Shown in pieces: positions 1 to 7,528 of a DNA stretch of 36,345 nt. The notes beneath the pieces were generated by a model. It ran no database searches. It was not told the origin of the DNA and saw only the letters and a list, made by a program, of their open reading frames with translations. Position 1 is the stretch's first letter. Each line of letters starts with the position of its first letter. Source of the DNA: Jannaschia formosa (GTDB lineage: Bacteria; Pseudomonadota; Alphaproteobacteria; Rhodobacterales; Rhodobacteraceae); assembly GCF_003340555.1 (NCBI RefSeq), contig NZ_QPLJ01000034.1:1-36345 (forward strand), read 5' to 3'. Position numbers and translations under genes: made by a program.

Positions 1-204
1 CTCGACGAAGCGGCGACGAGCGAGATCGCCTCCTTCGCCTGCGGCCTTGCCAGCGATCACGCCGCCGTTGCCGCAGCGCTGACGGAGCCGTGGTCCAACG
101 GCCAGACGGAGGGGCAGATCAGCCGCCTGAAAACCCTCAAACGCCAGATGTATGGCCGGGCCAACATCGACCTCCTGAAAGCGCGCCTCGTAGCGGCATC
201 ATGA
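1..204 (+). CDS. ISL3-family transposase, C-terminal fragment
   Basis: Frame 1 is open from the window edge to TGA at 202-204 and gives 67 residues. The stretch EPWSNGQTEGQISRLKTLKR followed by QMYGRANIDLLKARL is the characteristic C-terminal end of the DDE domain of ISL3 transposases. Here the final catalytic Glu lies in the 'NGQTEGQ' segment, and the tail matches the usual 'RQMYGRA..DLL..R' ending. The enzyme would catalyse cut-and-paste transposition of its own element. The N-terminal part is outside the window, so intactness cannot be judged. It is in the same direction as the interrupted repC tail that follows. Confidence 0.85.
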   Translation, partial: LDEAATSEIASFACGLASDHAAVAAALTEPWSNGQTEGQISRLKTLKRQMYGRANIDLLKARLVAAS

Positions 205-236
205 ACCGGGAAATGCACCAACTTTGCGTCAGACCC
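1..236 (+). mobile_element. Right end of an ISL3-family insertion sequence (partial)
   Basis: The window opens inside the element. It holds the 3' end of the transposase (stop at 202-204), then a terminal inverted-repeat-like end. Read inward on the minus strand from 236 this end is GGGTCTGACGCAAAGTTGG, which resembles ISL3-family ends. The element is judged to stop at about 236 because a repC-like reading frame takes over there. ISL3 elements usually make 8-bp target duplications, so 237-244 (AAAGTTGC) would be one copy. The other end lies outside the window. Confidence 0.75.
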
Positions 237-506
237 AAAGTTGCACGCCGAGTCACAGCCGCAGCGCTCGACCTCGACGGGGTGGCGCGGCATGCGGCCC
301 TGGCGATGGGGGTGGAAGATGCCTGGAAGCTCGCGCGCCACCGCAACGGCCGGGCCTGGGCGATGCTGGCGCTCGCCTACCTGCACCGCAGGCTGCCGAC
401 GCTCGGGGCGCCGGGTCCCTACCTCCTCGCCTTGTGCCGACGGTCGGCGGAAGGGCGGTTCGACCTGCTGCAGGCACTGCGCCACAGCGCGCCCGCGCCG
501 GGCTGA
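237..506 (+). pseudogene. repC: Replication initiator RepC, C-terminal remnant
   Basis: Ninety codons in frame from the IS junction to TGA at 504-506. The peptide has the pattern of the RepC C-terminus of repABC replicons: 'GVEDAWKLARHRNGRAWAMLALAYLHRR...LGAPGPYLLALCRRSAEGRFDLLQALR'. This corresponds to the family's 'AW..A....G...A...A.....R......PG.YL..L..RA..G.F' helix region. RepC normally has about 400 residues and initiates plasmid replication at an origin inside its own gene. Everything upstream has been replaced by the ISL3 end, so this copy cannot make a complete initiator. The frame also runs open into the IS with an ATG at 201, but that is IS sequence. A parS palindrome begins at the base after the stop. 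The family assignment is by pattern only. Confidence 0.6.
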
Positions 507-530
507 CGGAGTTGCCGGCCGGCAACTCCG
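507..530. promoter_or_regulatory. parS: parS centromere site downstream of repC
   Basis: A 24-bp perfect palindrome starts one base after the repC stop codon. Its 16-bp core, GTTGCCGGCCGGCAAC (511-526), fits the known repABC parS consensus GTTNNNNGCNNNNAAC exactly. The same core occurs at 35240-35255 and a one-base-pair variant at 35204-35219, both inside repB. RepB, the ParB homologue, would bind here for partitioning and incompatibility. No coding gene is seen between this site and 649. Confidence 0.8.
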
Positions 531-648
531 AGGGCGGGACGGCGACGCCCGACTCCAAGACGCCCTCGCGCGGGTCCGCCGGAAAGAGAAGGCACAAGCG
601 GCGACAGGAAACGCTGGGCTGCAACTTTGGCGTGTATCGAGCTGCGCC

Positions 649-2022
649 TCAGCGTGCCATCCGTTCGATGAACCGGGTGACGATCGGGGAGTGGGGCGGG
701 GACAGCAGGCGCAGCCAGGGCCCGCGCGCCGCGTGGAAGACCCCCCGCTCGTGGGTGAAGGCGTCGAGCCCCCGGTCGCCGTGATAAGCGCCCATGCCCG
801 ACGCGCCGATGCCGCCGAAGGGCAGGTCGTGCACGGCCAGATGCAGGATCGCCGCGTTGGTCGCCGCCCCCCCGGAGCGGATGCGCGCGAGCAGGTCGCG
901 CGCCGCGTCCCGGTCCGGCCCGAAGGCATAGGCCGCGAGCGGTGTCCGGCCGCGCTGGCGCGCGATCACCTGGTCGGTGTCGTCGTATTCGAGGATCGGC
1001 AGGGCGGGGCCGAAGATCTCCTCGCGCATGAGCGTTCCGTCCTCGGGCGGGTTCAGCACGATCGTCGGCGGGACATGCGGCGCCCCGGCCTCGAGCGCAC
1101 GCAGTTCGGCGCCGGCGGCGCGGGCCTCCTCGATCATGGCCAGCGCGCGGTCCCGTGCCCGCGCGTCGATCATCGCGGTGTAGTCGCCGGGCCGCTGCAG
1201 GAAGCCCCCCGCCGCCTCGAGCAGCGCGTCGGCCCAGGCCGCGGCGGTGCCGCGCGGCACCAGGAGGTGATCGGGCGCGACGCAGGTCTGCCCCGCTGAG
1301 AACCACTTGCCCCAGGCGATCGCGTCGGCGTGGTCGGCCGGCTGTGCGCCGGGCAGGACGATGGCCGGGCTCTTGCCGCCCAGTTCCAGCGTGACCGGCA
1401 CGAGGTTGCGCGCGGCGGCCAGCGCGACCTTGCGGCCCGTCTCGGTCGAGCCGGTGAAGAACAGGTGCCCGAGCGGCAGTTCCGTCACCTGCGCGGCGAT
1501 CCCGGCATCGCCGGTCACGACGGCGGCCTCGTCGGGCGGAAAGACGCGGGCGATCAGATCGGCGAGATAGGCGGCGGTGGCGGGGCTGCGTTCGGAGGGC
1601 TTGAGCAGCACCTTGTTGCCCGCCGCCACCGCCGAGGCCGTCGGCACGAGGGCGAGCTGCAGGGGGTAGTTCCAGGGCGACAGGATACCGACCACGCCCT
1701 TGGGCTCGCGCCAGATCTCGGTGCGGCCGGGGACGGGGCGCAGCACGCGGGCGCGGCGCGGCCTGGCCCAGCGGGGCAGGCGGGCGCGCAGGTCGCGGAT
1801 CGCCTCGAGGGTGAAGGCCAGCTCGGAGGTCAGGGTCTCGACGCGGGCGCGCGGGCCGAAATCCTCGGAGACGGCGGCGGTGATCCGCTCCCGGTCGTCG
1901 CGCAGGGCCTGCGCCAGCTCGCCCAGGCGGGCGCGGCGGGCGGCGACGGGCGGGACGGTGCCCAGGTCGAACGCCCCGTGCAGGCGGTCGAAGGCGGCGC
2001 GGACGGGGTCGGAGCCCTCCAT
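649..2022 (-). CDS. Aldehyde dehydrogenase, probable C30 carotenoid aldehyde oxidase
   Basis: A 457-residue NAD(P)-dependent aldehyde dehydrogenase of the coniferyl/fatty-aldehyde subgroup. Visible are the SPWNYP motif with Asn118, ELGGKSP with the general base Glu213, and GQTC with the catalytic Cys247. The C-terminal tail, after 'HERGVFHA', has the amphipathic, membrane-seeking character seen in that subgroup. The start at 2022 is chosen because its ATG overlaps the TGA of the upstream glycosyltransferase (ATGA). It is the last gene of the six-gene minus-strand pigment operon. From that context it probably oxidises a diapocarotenal to the carotenoic acid, like the aldehyde dehydrogenase of the staphyloxanthin route. 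The aldehyde dehydrogenase call is firm; the substrate is inferred. Confidence 0.88.
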   Translation of the reverse strand: MEGSDPVRAAFDRLHGAFDLGTVPPVAARRARLGELAQALRDDRERITAAVSEDFGPRARVETLTSELAFTLEAIRDLRARLPRWARPRRARVLRPVPGRTEIWREPKGVVGILSPWNYPLQLALVPTASAVAAGNKVLLKPSERSPATAAYLADLIARVFPPDEAAVVTGDAGIAAQVTELPLGHLFFTGSTETGRKVALAAARNLVPVTLELGGKSPAIVLPGAQPADHADAIAWGKWFSAGQTCVAPDHLLVPRGTAAAWADALLEAAGGFLQRPGDYTAMIDARARDRALAMIEEARAAGAELRALEAGAPHVPPTIVLNPPEDGTLMREEIFGPALPILEYDDTDQVIARQRGRTPLAAYAFGPDRDAARDLLARIRSGGAATNAAILHLAVHDLPFGGIGASGMGAYHGDRGLDAFTHERGVFHAARGPWLRLLSPPHSPIVTRFIERMAR

Positions 2023-3155
2023 CAGTTCATCTCGTAGCTGCGGCCGCGCCAGGTGGCCTGCGCCCCGCGGCGGCGGCCCAGCAGAGCGGACCACTGGATC
2101 CACAGCATCACGACCACGCCCGCCGGATGCAGCAGGACCGAGAGCGGATGCTGCCGGACCTTCAGGGCCAGCGCCGTCCGGGCCAGGAACACTGCCGCCG
2201 TGGCGATCCCGGCGATGGCGGCCGCCTCGGCCTGCCCGGCGGCCCAGGCGACCAGCGCCACCACGGGCGGCAGCAGGTGCCCGCCCGCGAGCAGCAGCGT
2301 CCAGACGGGCAGGGCGACCGGCTTGGCCATGCCCTCGGTCGCGTTCTTGGTGAAGCCGTCGCGGATGTCGGGCCAGTTGTCGTACATCCGGACATGCGCC
2401 AGCGGCGTCGCGTCCAGAATGTCGGTCCTGCCGCCCGAGGCGCGGATGTTGCGGGGCAGGTTCAGCCCGTCATGCATGCGGTCGCGGAAGGCGGCGTGGC
2501 CACCGGCGCGCGCATAGGCCTCGGCCTCGACCAGCATCAGCTGCCCGCAGCCGGCGGCGAAGCCCGTGCCGGGCAGCATCCGCGCCATCGGGAAGGGCAG
2601 GTAGCCCAGCAGCACCACCAGGATCTGGGGGATGGCGACCATCTCGGCCAGGCTCCGGGTGATCTGGCGCGGGAAGCCCGAGACCAGGCCCAGATCGTTC
2701 TCGTCCATGTAGGCCGACATCCGCGCCACCGCGTCGGGCGCCAGCCGCACGTCGGCGTCGAGGAACAGCAGGCGGGGATGGCGCGCGGCGGCGGCAAGCT
2801 GGTGGCAGGCATGCTGCTTGCCGTTCCAGCCCGGGGGCAGGGGGGCGCCGCGGATCAGGCGGATGCGCGGGTCGGCGGCGGCGCGCGCGGCGACGATGCG
2901 GTCGGTCCCGTCGGTCGAGCCGTCGTCGCAGACGATCACCTCGATCCGGGCCTCCGTCTGGGCGGCGACGCAATCCAGCGCGGCGGCGATGTTGGCGGCC
3001 TCTTCGCGCGCGGGGATCAGGACCGAGACCGGCACCCCGGCCGCGGCCCCGCGGCGCGGCGCGCGGAACACCGCGAGGTTGACCAGCGTGACCACGGCAT
3101 AGAGCCCGCCCAGGGCGAGGCAGATGGCGGAAAGAAGGGTGAAGGTGAAATTCAT
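2022..3155 (-). CDS. crtQ: CrtQ-like family 2 glycosyltransferase
   Basis: A 377-residue GT2 enzyme. An N-terminal membrane helix (about 5-29) is followed by the GT-A domain with VSVLIPAREE, VIVCDDGSTDGT and the metal-binding LFLDADV (Asp133, Asp135). Several hydrophobic helices follow towards the C-terminus. The segment 'PPGWNGKQHAC' and the ending 'ATWRGRSYEMN' parallel 'WYGKSHAC' and 'EWKGRQY' of staphylococcal CrtQ, which glucosylates 4,4'-diaponeurosporenoate at the membrane. The ATG at 3155 is used because it directly precedes the helix; 14 bases separate it from the acyltransferase stop. Sugar donor and exact acceptor are inferred from the operon. Confidence 0.85.
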   Translation of the reverse strand: MNFTFTLLSAICLALGGLYAVVTLVNLAVFRAPRRGAAAGVPVSVLIPAREEAANIAAALDCVAAQTEARIEVIVCDDGSTDGTDRIVAARAAADPRIRLIRGAPLPPGWNGKQHACHQLAAAARHPRLLFLDADVRLAPDAVARMSAYMDENDLGLVSGFPRQITRSLAEMVAIPQILVVLLGYLPFPMARMLPGTGFAAGCGQLMLVEAEAYARAGGHAAFRDRMHDGLNLPRNIRASGGRTDILDATPLAHVRMYDNWPDIRDGFTKNATEGMAKPVALPVWTLLLAGGHLLPPVVALVAWAAGQAEAAAIAGIATAAVFLARTALALKVRQHPLSVLLHPAGVVVMLWIQWSALLGRRRGAQATWRGRSYEMN

Positions 3156-3169
3156 GATGTCCTGGCGGG

Positions 3170-3976
3170 TTACCTCTGGCTGGCCGGGGGCGGGTCGGGC
3201 AGGTGATCGGGATCGTGGGACTTGCCCCGGGTGGCGGCGCGCAGGCGCGACCATGCGCCGTAGAGCCCGCCCACGCCCCGCCGGCCGCCCAGCACGGTCT
3301 CGAAGGCGGCGGGGTCGCGCGCCATCGCGGCGGCGGCGAGCCGGTCCTGCGCCGCCTCCAGCCCCTCCGTCAGCGCGGCCTGCCAGGCATCGGCATCCGC
3401 GGCGCGGGCGATGGGCGGGCCGAAATGGCACAGCGCCTCGGGGCGCTTCTCGCTCCAGAACGGGTATTCGAGCGCCAGCGGCAGGGCGACGGCCCCGGGC
3501 ACGCGGGCCATCAGATGGGCGAGGCCGGGCCGCAGCTCCACCGGCCGCTCGCGCGGGTCGGCGAAGCGGCCCTGCGCGGTCATCCAGAGACAGCGGCGCG
3601 GGTCGGACAGGACATGCGCCCCGACCCGCAGGAAACGTGCGGCCCCCGCCCGGCTGCCGGGATCGACGCCGAAGATGCCGATGCGCTTCATGAAGCCATA
3701 GCGCTCCAGCGCGTCGGCCTCCATCGGGCCGAAGCCCTCGCGCCGCAGCACCCGGCCCTGAAGCACGATGTAGAAGGCCGGGTCCCACCAGCCGGGATGG
3801 TTGGAATAGACCACCAGCGGCGCGTCGGCGGAGACGTCCGGCAGGCCGGGGCGCAGCATCCGCACGGCGCGGAAGCCGCGGCGCATCTGCCGCTCCATCA
3901 CGCCGGTGAAGAACCGGCAGAGGCGCGGCGCGCGCAGCGCGACGGGATCGTCCCGGATCTCCGCCGCGCGGCTCAT
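3170..3976 (-). CDS. PlsC-like acyltransferase, probable carotenoid glycoside acylation
   Basis: A 268-residue protein of the lysophospholipid acyltransferase (PlsC/LPLAT) fold. The catalytic HX4D box is NHPGWWDP (His60, Asp65). A later 'MTAQGRFADPRERP' stretch takes the place of the usual glycerophosphate-binding motif. The start is the ATG at 3976, which overlaps the crtP-like stop codon (ATGA). Staphylococcal CrtO, which acylates the glucosyl carotenoid, belongs to a different family, so this would be a non-homologous replacement. Its place between the oxidase and the glycosyltransferase suggests it adds the fatty acyl chain to the glycosylated carotenoid. That role is inferred; phospholipid acylation is the alternative. 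Confidence 0.82.
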   Translation of the reverse strand: MSRAAEIRDDPVALRAPRLCRFFTGVMERQMRRGFRAVRMLRPGLPDVSADAPLVVYSNHPGWWDPAFYIVLQGRVLRREGFGPMEADALERYGFMKRIGIFGVDPGSRAGAARFLRVGAHVLSDPRRCLWMTAQGRFADPRERPVELRPGLAHLMARVPGAVALPLALEYPFWSEKRPEALCHFGPPIARAADADAWQAALTEGLEAAQDRLAAAAMARDPAAFETVLGGRRGVGGLYGAWSRLRAATRGKSHDPDHLPDPPPASQR

Positions 3977-5487
3977 TCCGCCGCGACGGGCGCGTTGGAC
4001 CGGGCGTCCTGGTCCAGGCTGTCGGCCGCGATCCAGCCCGACATCAGCGCCATCGGCATGCCCGGCCCCGGATGCGCCGAGCCGCCGGCGAGATACAGCC
4101 CCTCGACCTGGCGCGAGCGGTTGCCCGGCTTGAAGGCGCCGTTGACGCGCCCGTGGCTGACCAGCCCGTAGATCGCCCCGTCGAGCACCTTGTAGCGGTC
4201 GTGGATGTCCTGCGGGGTCAGCGTGCGTTCCAGCACGATGCGGCTTTCCAGATCCTCCATCCCCGCGGCGCGGGCGAGCTTGCCCATGATCTTCGCCCGC
4301 TCCCCGGGCAGCATCTTCGCCCAGTCGTGGCCGTCGCGCAGATGCGGCGTGTGGACGAGGATGTAGAGCGCCTCGCCGCCCTCGGGGGCGACGCCGGGCT
4401 CGGTCCGGGCGGGCGCGGCGATGTAGGCGGTCGGGTCGGGGGCAGGGAGGCCACGATCGTAAATCGCGCCGAACTCCTCCTTCGGGTCGCGCGAGAAGAC
4501 GAAGTTGTGATGGGCGAGGTGGTCGTAGGCGCGGTCGAGCCCGAGATAGAGCACGATGCCCGAGCAGGCCGCCTCGCGGTTGCGGTGGCCGAACTCCTTC
4601 CAGGCCTTGCCGCCGACCAGCTCGCGATAGGTGCGCACGGAATCCATGTTCGAGACGACCCTGTCGAAGCGCATCGTCTCGCCATTCGCGACCACGGCCA
4701 CGGCGCGCCCGTCCGCGACCTCGATGCGCTCGACATCGACGCCGGTGCGGTAGTCGACCCCCAGCTCCTCGCCCAGGCGCGTCAGCGCGGCGGGCACGGC
4801 GCGGGTGCCGCCCATCGGATACCAGACGCCCTCGCCCTGCTGCATCTGCGCGATCCCGCAGAGCACCGCCGGAGAGGCCAGCGGGCTGGAGCCGACATAC
4901 TGGATGAAATGCTCCAGCATCTGCTGGACGCGGGGGTCCTTCACGTCCTTCTTGATCTGCCCTGCCACGGTGCGGTGCATGCGCAGCGCCAGCACGTCCG
5001 ACAGGGTGCCGAGGTTCATGTTCTGCTTGAGGTTCATCGTGTCGCGCAGGTCCTCGACCGAGCGCCAGAAGAAGAACCTGTCGGAGACCTCCGAGAGCCG
5101 GCTGGCGACCTCCATGAAGCGCTCGAAGCCCGCGCGGTCCGGCGGCGACAGCTTGCCGATCTCGGCCGCCGCGTCCTTCGGGTCGTCGCGCAGGTCGAGC
5201 ACGGTGCCGTCGTCGTAGAAGCAGCGCCATTGGGGATCGAGCCGGCGCAGGTCGAGATAGTCCGCCATGTCGCGGCCGGCTTCGGCGAAGACCCGTTCCA
5301 GCACCCGCGGCATGGTCAGGATGGTCGGCCCCATGTCGAAGCGGAACCCCTCCTCTTCCAGCACGGCGGCCTTGCCGCCGAGCCAGGCGTTCTTTTCCAG
5401 CAGCGTCACCTCGTGGCCGCGCGCCGCCAGCGTCGCCGCCGCGGCCAGGCCGCCGAGGCCGCCGCCAATGATCCCGACCCGGCTCAT
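3973..5487 (-). CDS. crtP: CrtP-like 4,4'-diapocarotenoid terminal oxidase
   Basis: A 504-residue FAD-dependent enzyme of the CrtI/CrtN/CrtP family. The dinucleotide-binding motif GIIGGGLGGLAAA (about 5-17) is followed by 'FDMGPTILTMP'. 'QYVGSSPLASPAVL', 'LAHHNFVFS', 'GAIYGLV' and the C-terminal FAD signature 'LYLAGGSAHPGPGMPM' also appear. Each of these has a close counterpart in S. aureus CrtP ('KYVGSSSYDAPAVL', 'LAHHNFFF', 'GGSVNPGGGMPM'). CrtP oxidises the terminal methyl group of a C30 carotene to an aldehyde. The upstream paralogue in this operon looks more like CrtN, which supports the split of roles. The start codon overlaps the preceding gene by ATGA. Confidence 0.85.
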   Translation of the reverse strand: MSRVGIIGGGLGGLAAAATLAARGHEVTLLEKNAWLGGKAAVLEEEGFRFDMGPTILTMPRVLERVFAEAGRDMADYLDLRRLDPQWRCFYDDGTVLDLRDDPKDAAAEIGKLSPPDRAGFERFMEVASRLSEVSDRFFFWRSVEDLRDTMNLKQNMNLGTLSDVLALRMHRTVAGQIKKDVKDPRVQQMLEHFIQYVGSSPLASPAVLCGIAQMQQGEGVWYPMGGTRAVPAALTRLGEELGVDYRTGVDVERIEVADGRAVAVVANGETMRFDRVVSNMDSVRTYRELVGGKAWKEFGHRNREAACSGIVLYLGLDRAYDHLAHHNFVFSRDPKEEFGAIYDRGLPAPDPTAYIAAPARTEPGVAPEGGEALYILVHTPHLRDGHDWAKMLPGERAKIMGKLARAAGMEDLESRIVLERTLTPQDIHDRYKVLDGAIYGLVSHGRVNGAFKPGNRSRQVEGLYLAGGSAHPGPGMPMALMSGWIAADSLDQDARSNAPVAAE

Positions 5488-7052
5488 TCCGCGGCCTCCT
5501 GCCGGCTGGGGGCCGCGGCACCCGGACCGTCGCGATCAAGGCCCATGTCCTCCGCCGCCAGCCGCGCGGCGATCTTGGCGCTTTCGAAGATGGTGGGCAG
5601 GCCCGAGCCGGGATGCGTGCCGCCCCCGGTCAGGTAGACGCCGTCCACGTCCTCGAAGCGGTTGCGCGGCCGCCAGTGCAGCATCTGGCCCAGGTTATGC
5701 GCGAGGTTGAAGGTCGCGCCGCGATAGATGCCCATCTGATGCTCCCAGTCGTCGGGGGTGATCATCCGCTCGGTCCGGATGCGGGACCGGATGTCGTGGC
5801 CGGTCAGCTGCGACAGCCGGTCGAGGATCTTCTCGCGGTATTTCGGCGCCAGCGTCTTCCAGTCCTCGCCGCCGGAATTGTTGCCGGTGGGAACCAGCAC
5901 GTAGAGCGTCGAATGCCCCTCGGGCGCCAGCGTCGGGTCCGTGACCGAGGCGTTCTGGACGTAGATCGTCGGATCTTCGGGGGCGCGGCCCTCGTCGATC
6001 TCGCGGATGTTCTTGAGGTAGTCCTCGGAGAGGTGGATCGTGTGGTGGTGCATGTCGTCGTAGCGCCCCTCGATCCCGAGATAGAGCATGAAGGTCGAGC
6101 AGGAGAACTTCTTCCCGGCGATCTTCTCGTCGGTCCAGCGGCGGCGGCGGGCATTCGGGATCAGCTTCGGGATGGTGGACGAGAAGTCGCCGTTCACCAC
6201 CACCGCGTCGCAGGGGAGGGTGCCGCCGGCGCTGCGCACGGCGCGGGCCCGGCGGCCGTCGAACTCGATCTCCTCGGCGGGGGCGTTCAGGCGGATGTCG
6301 ACGCCCATCTCGGTCGCGACCCGCGCCATCGCGCGCGGGATCGCGTTGCAGCCGCCGACGGGGTGGAAGACGCCGAAGCCGTATTCGACATGCGCCACGA
6401 TCGTGAAGAGCGACGGGCACTTGAAGGGCGACATGCCCAGATACTTGGACTGGAAGCTGAAGGCGAGCCGCAGGTCGGGATGCCTGAACCAGCGATGCAG
6501 GTCCTGGTCCACCGTCAGCCAGGGCCGGAACAGCGGGAAGGCGCGCAGCATGTCCATGCGGAACAGGTCGCGCGGCCCGTTGAAGGGGCGCTGCAGGATC
6601 GGCTTGAAGACATCGAACTTGGCGGTGTTCTCGGTCAGGTAGCGGTGCACGTTGGGCGCGTCCTCGGGCGAGATGCGCGCGGCCTCGGCGGTCAGGCGGT
6701 CGACGTCGGGGGTCGCGTCGAAGGTGTTGCCGTCGTGGAAGTGGAGCCGGTACATCGGATCGAGGCGCTTGAGCTCCACCTCCTCGTCGAGGGACCGCCC
6801 GCAGGCCGCGAAGATCTCGCGCAGGACGTCCGGATAGAGATAGAAGGTCGGCCCGTAGTCGAAGGTGAAGCCGTCCTGGGTGAAGGAGGCGGTGCGCCCG
6901 CCGACGCGGTCGGACTTCTCGAGCACCGTGACCTCGGCGCCCCGCGCGCGCAGCAGCATCGCGGCGGCCAGCCCGCCGGGCCCCGCCCCGACCACCACGG
7001 CGCGGCGGGCGTCGGTCGGAAGCTCGGGGAAGGAGCCGGTCTGGACGTTCAT
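5484..7052 (-). CDS. crtN: CrtN-like squalene/dehydrosqualene desaturase
   Basis: A 522-residue CrtI-family desaturase. The FAD motif VVVGAGPGGLAAA lies at about 19-31. 'GFTFDYGPTF', 'FQSKYLGMSPFKCPSLF', 'FSCSTFMLYLGIEG' and 'IYVQNASVTDPTLAPEGHSTLYVL' follow, then the C-terminal 'YLTGGGTHPGSGLP'. 'CSTFMLYLGI', 'DPTLAPEG' and 'HPGSGLP' align with CrtN of staphylococci ('CSAFLMYIGI', 'DKSLAPEG', 'HPGAGVP'). In this cluster the likely substrate is squalene from the divergent hpnCDE genes, taken by repeated desaturation to a 4,4'-diapocarotene. The start is the ATG at 7052, overlapping the DUF2141 stop (ATGA). Desaturase family is firm; the C30 substrate is inferred from neighbours. Confidence 0.87.
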   Translation of the reverse strand: MNVQTGSFPELPTDARRAVVVGAGPGGLAAAMLLRARGAEVTVLEKSDRVGGRTASFTQDGFTFDYGPTFYLYPDVLREIFAACGRSLDEEVELKRLDPMYRLHFHDGNTFDATPDVDRLTAEAARISPEDAPNVHRYLTENTAKFDVFKPILQRPFNGPRDLFRMDMLRAFPLFRPWLTVDQDLHRWFRHPDLRLAFSFQSKYLGMSPFKCPSLFTIVAHVEYGFGVFHPVGGCNAIPRAMARVATEMGVDIRLNAPAEEIEFDGRRARAVRSAGGTLPCDAVVVNGDFSSTIPKLIPNARRRRWTDEKIAGKKFSCSTFMLYLGIEGRYDDMHHHTIHLSEDYLKNIREIDEGRAPEDPTIYVQNASVTDPTLAPEGHSTLYVLVPTGNNSGGEDWKTLAPKYREKILDRLSQLTGHDIRSRIRTERMITPDDWEHQMGIYRGATFNLAHNLGQMLHWRPRNRFEDVDGVYLTGGGTHPGSGLPTIFESAKIAARLAAEDMGLDRDGPGAAAPSRQEAAE

Positions 7053-7465
7053 TCGTAGTACCTCATCAGCAGCGTGAGCCGACCGCCCGCCGCCCCCACC
7101 CGCACCGCGGCGTCGCGGAAGCGGGGCGGGCCGAAGCGCATCGGCGCGTCGTTGGAGAAGGCGATCCCCTCGCGCAGCCGCAGGCCGCGCCGGTTCAGGT
7201 CGCCGTTCGAATCCTCGTCGTGGAAGGCCTGCACCGCATAGACCCCCTCGGGCAGGCCGGTGACGACGACCCCGGGGCGGGCGGCCGGCGCGGTGCCGGT
7301 CCAGGGGCAGTCGGACCGGGTGAAGCTGCCTTCCGGGCACACGGCCACGCGCACCACCCCCTCGGGAGAGCGCAGCCCCGCCACGGCGATCCGCAGCTCA
7401 CCGGCGCCGGCCGGATCCGGCATGCCCAGGGCAGCGGTTGCGATCAGTGCTTTGGTTATGGTCAT
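7049..7465 (-). CDS. DUF2141 secreted protein
   Basis: A 138-residue protein with a cleavable-looking signal peptide (MTITKALIATAALG to about residue 21, ending AGA before GELR). The mature part shows the DUF2141 pattern: 'GVVRVAVCPEGSF', 'VVVTGLPEGVYAVQAFHDEDSNGDLNRRGLRLREGIAFSND' split over the middle, and 'RFRDAAVRV' near the end. The family is a small beta-sandwich of unknown biochemical role, expected in the periplasm. It heads the minus-strand pigment operon and overlaps crtN by ATGA, so it is probably co-translated. A part in pigment placement or export is only a guess. Confidence 0.85.
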   Translation of the reverse strand: MTITKALIATAALGMPDPAGAGELRIAVAGLRSPEGVVRVAVCPEGSFTRSDCPWTGTAPAARPGVVVTGLPEGVYAVQAFHDEDSNGDLNRRGLRLREGIAFSNDAPMRFGPPRFRDAAVRVGAAGGRLTLLMRYYE

Positions 7466-7528
7466 GTCTTGCCTACAACCCCGTGGCGAGCGACCTAGAT
7501 CGGTGCAGGAGGATGTCACGGGCAGGGA
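7466..7528. promoter_or_regulatory. Divergent promoter region of the two pigment operons
   Basis: Only 63 bases separate the DUF2141 start (minus) from the hpnC start (plus), so both operons must be driven from here. I see no convincing sigma-70 box pair on either strand. A purine-rich GGAGG at about 7508-7512 and GGCAGGG just before 7529 may serve ribosome binding for hpnC. The sharing of one short region suggests coordinated expression of the squalene and carotenoid halves. Confidence 0.5.

Noticed and set aside
621-628. Inverted copy of the ISL3 junction octamer AAAGTTGC at 621-628
   Set aside because: Eight to eleven bases of match in inverted orientation is not a target duplication and can be chance.
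3170-5539. A 789-codon minus-strand frame that would fuse a long N-terminal part to the acyltransferase
   Set aside because: The upstream part is simply the crtP-like gene read in the wrong frame. The acyltransferase has its own ATG overlapping the crtP stop.
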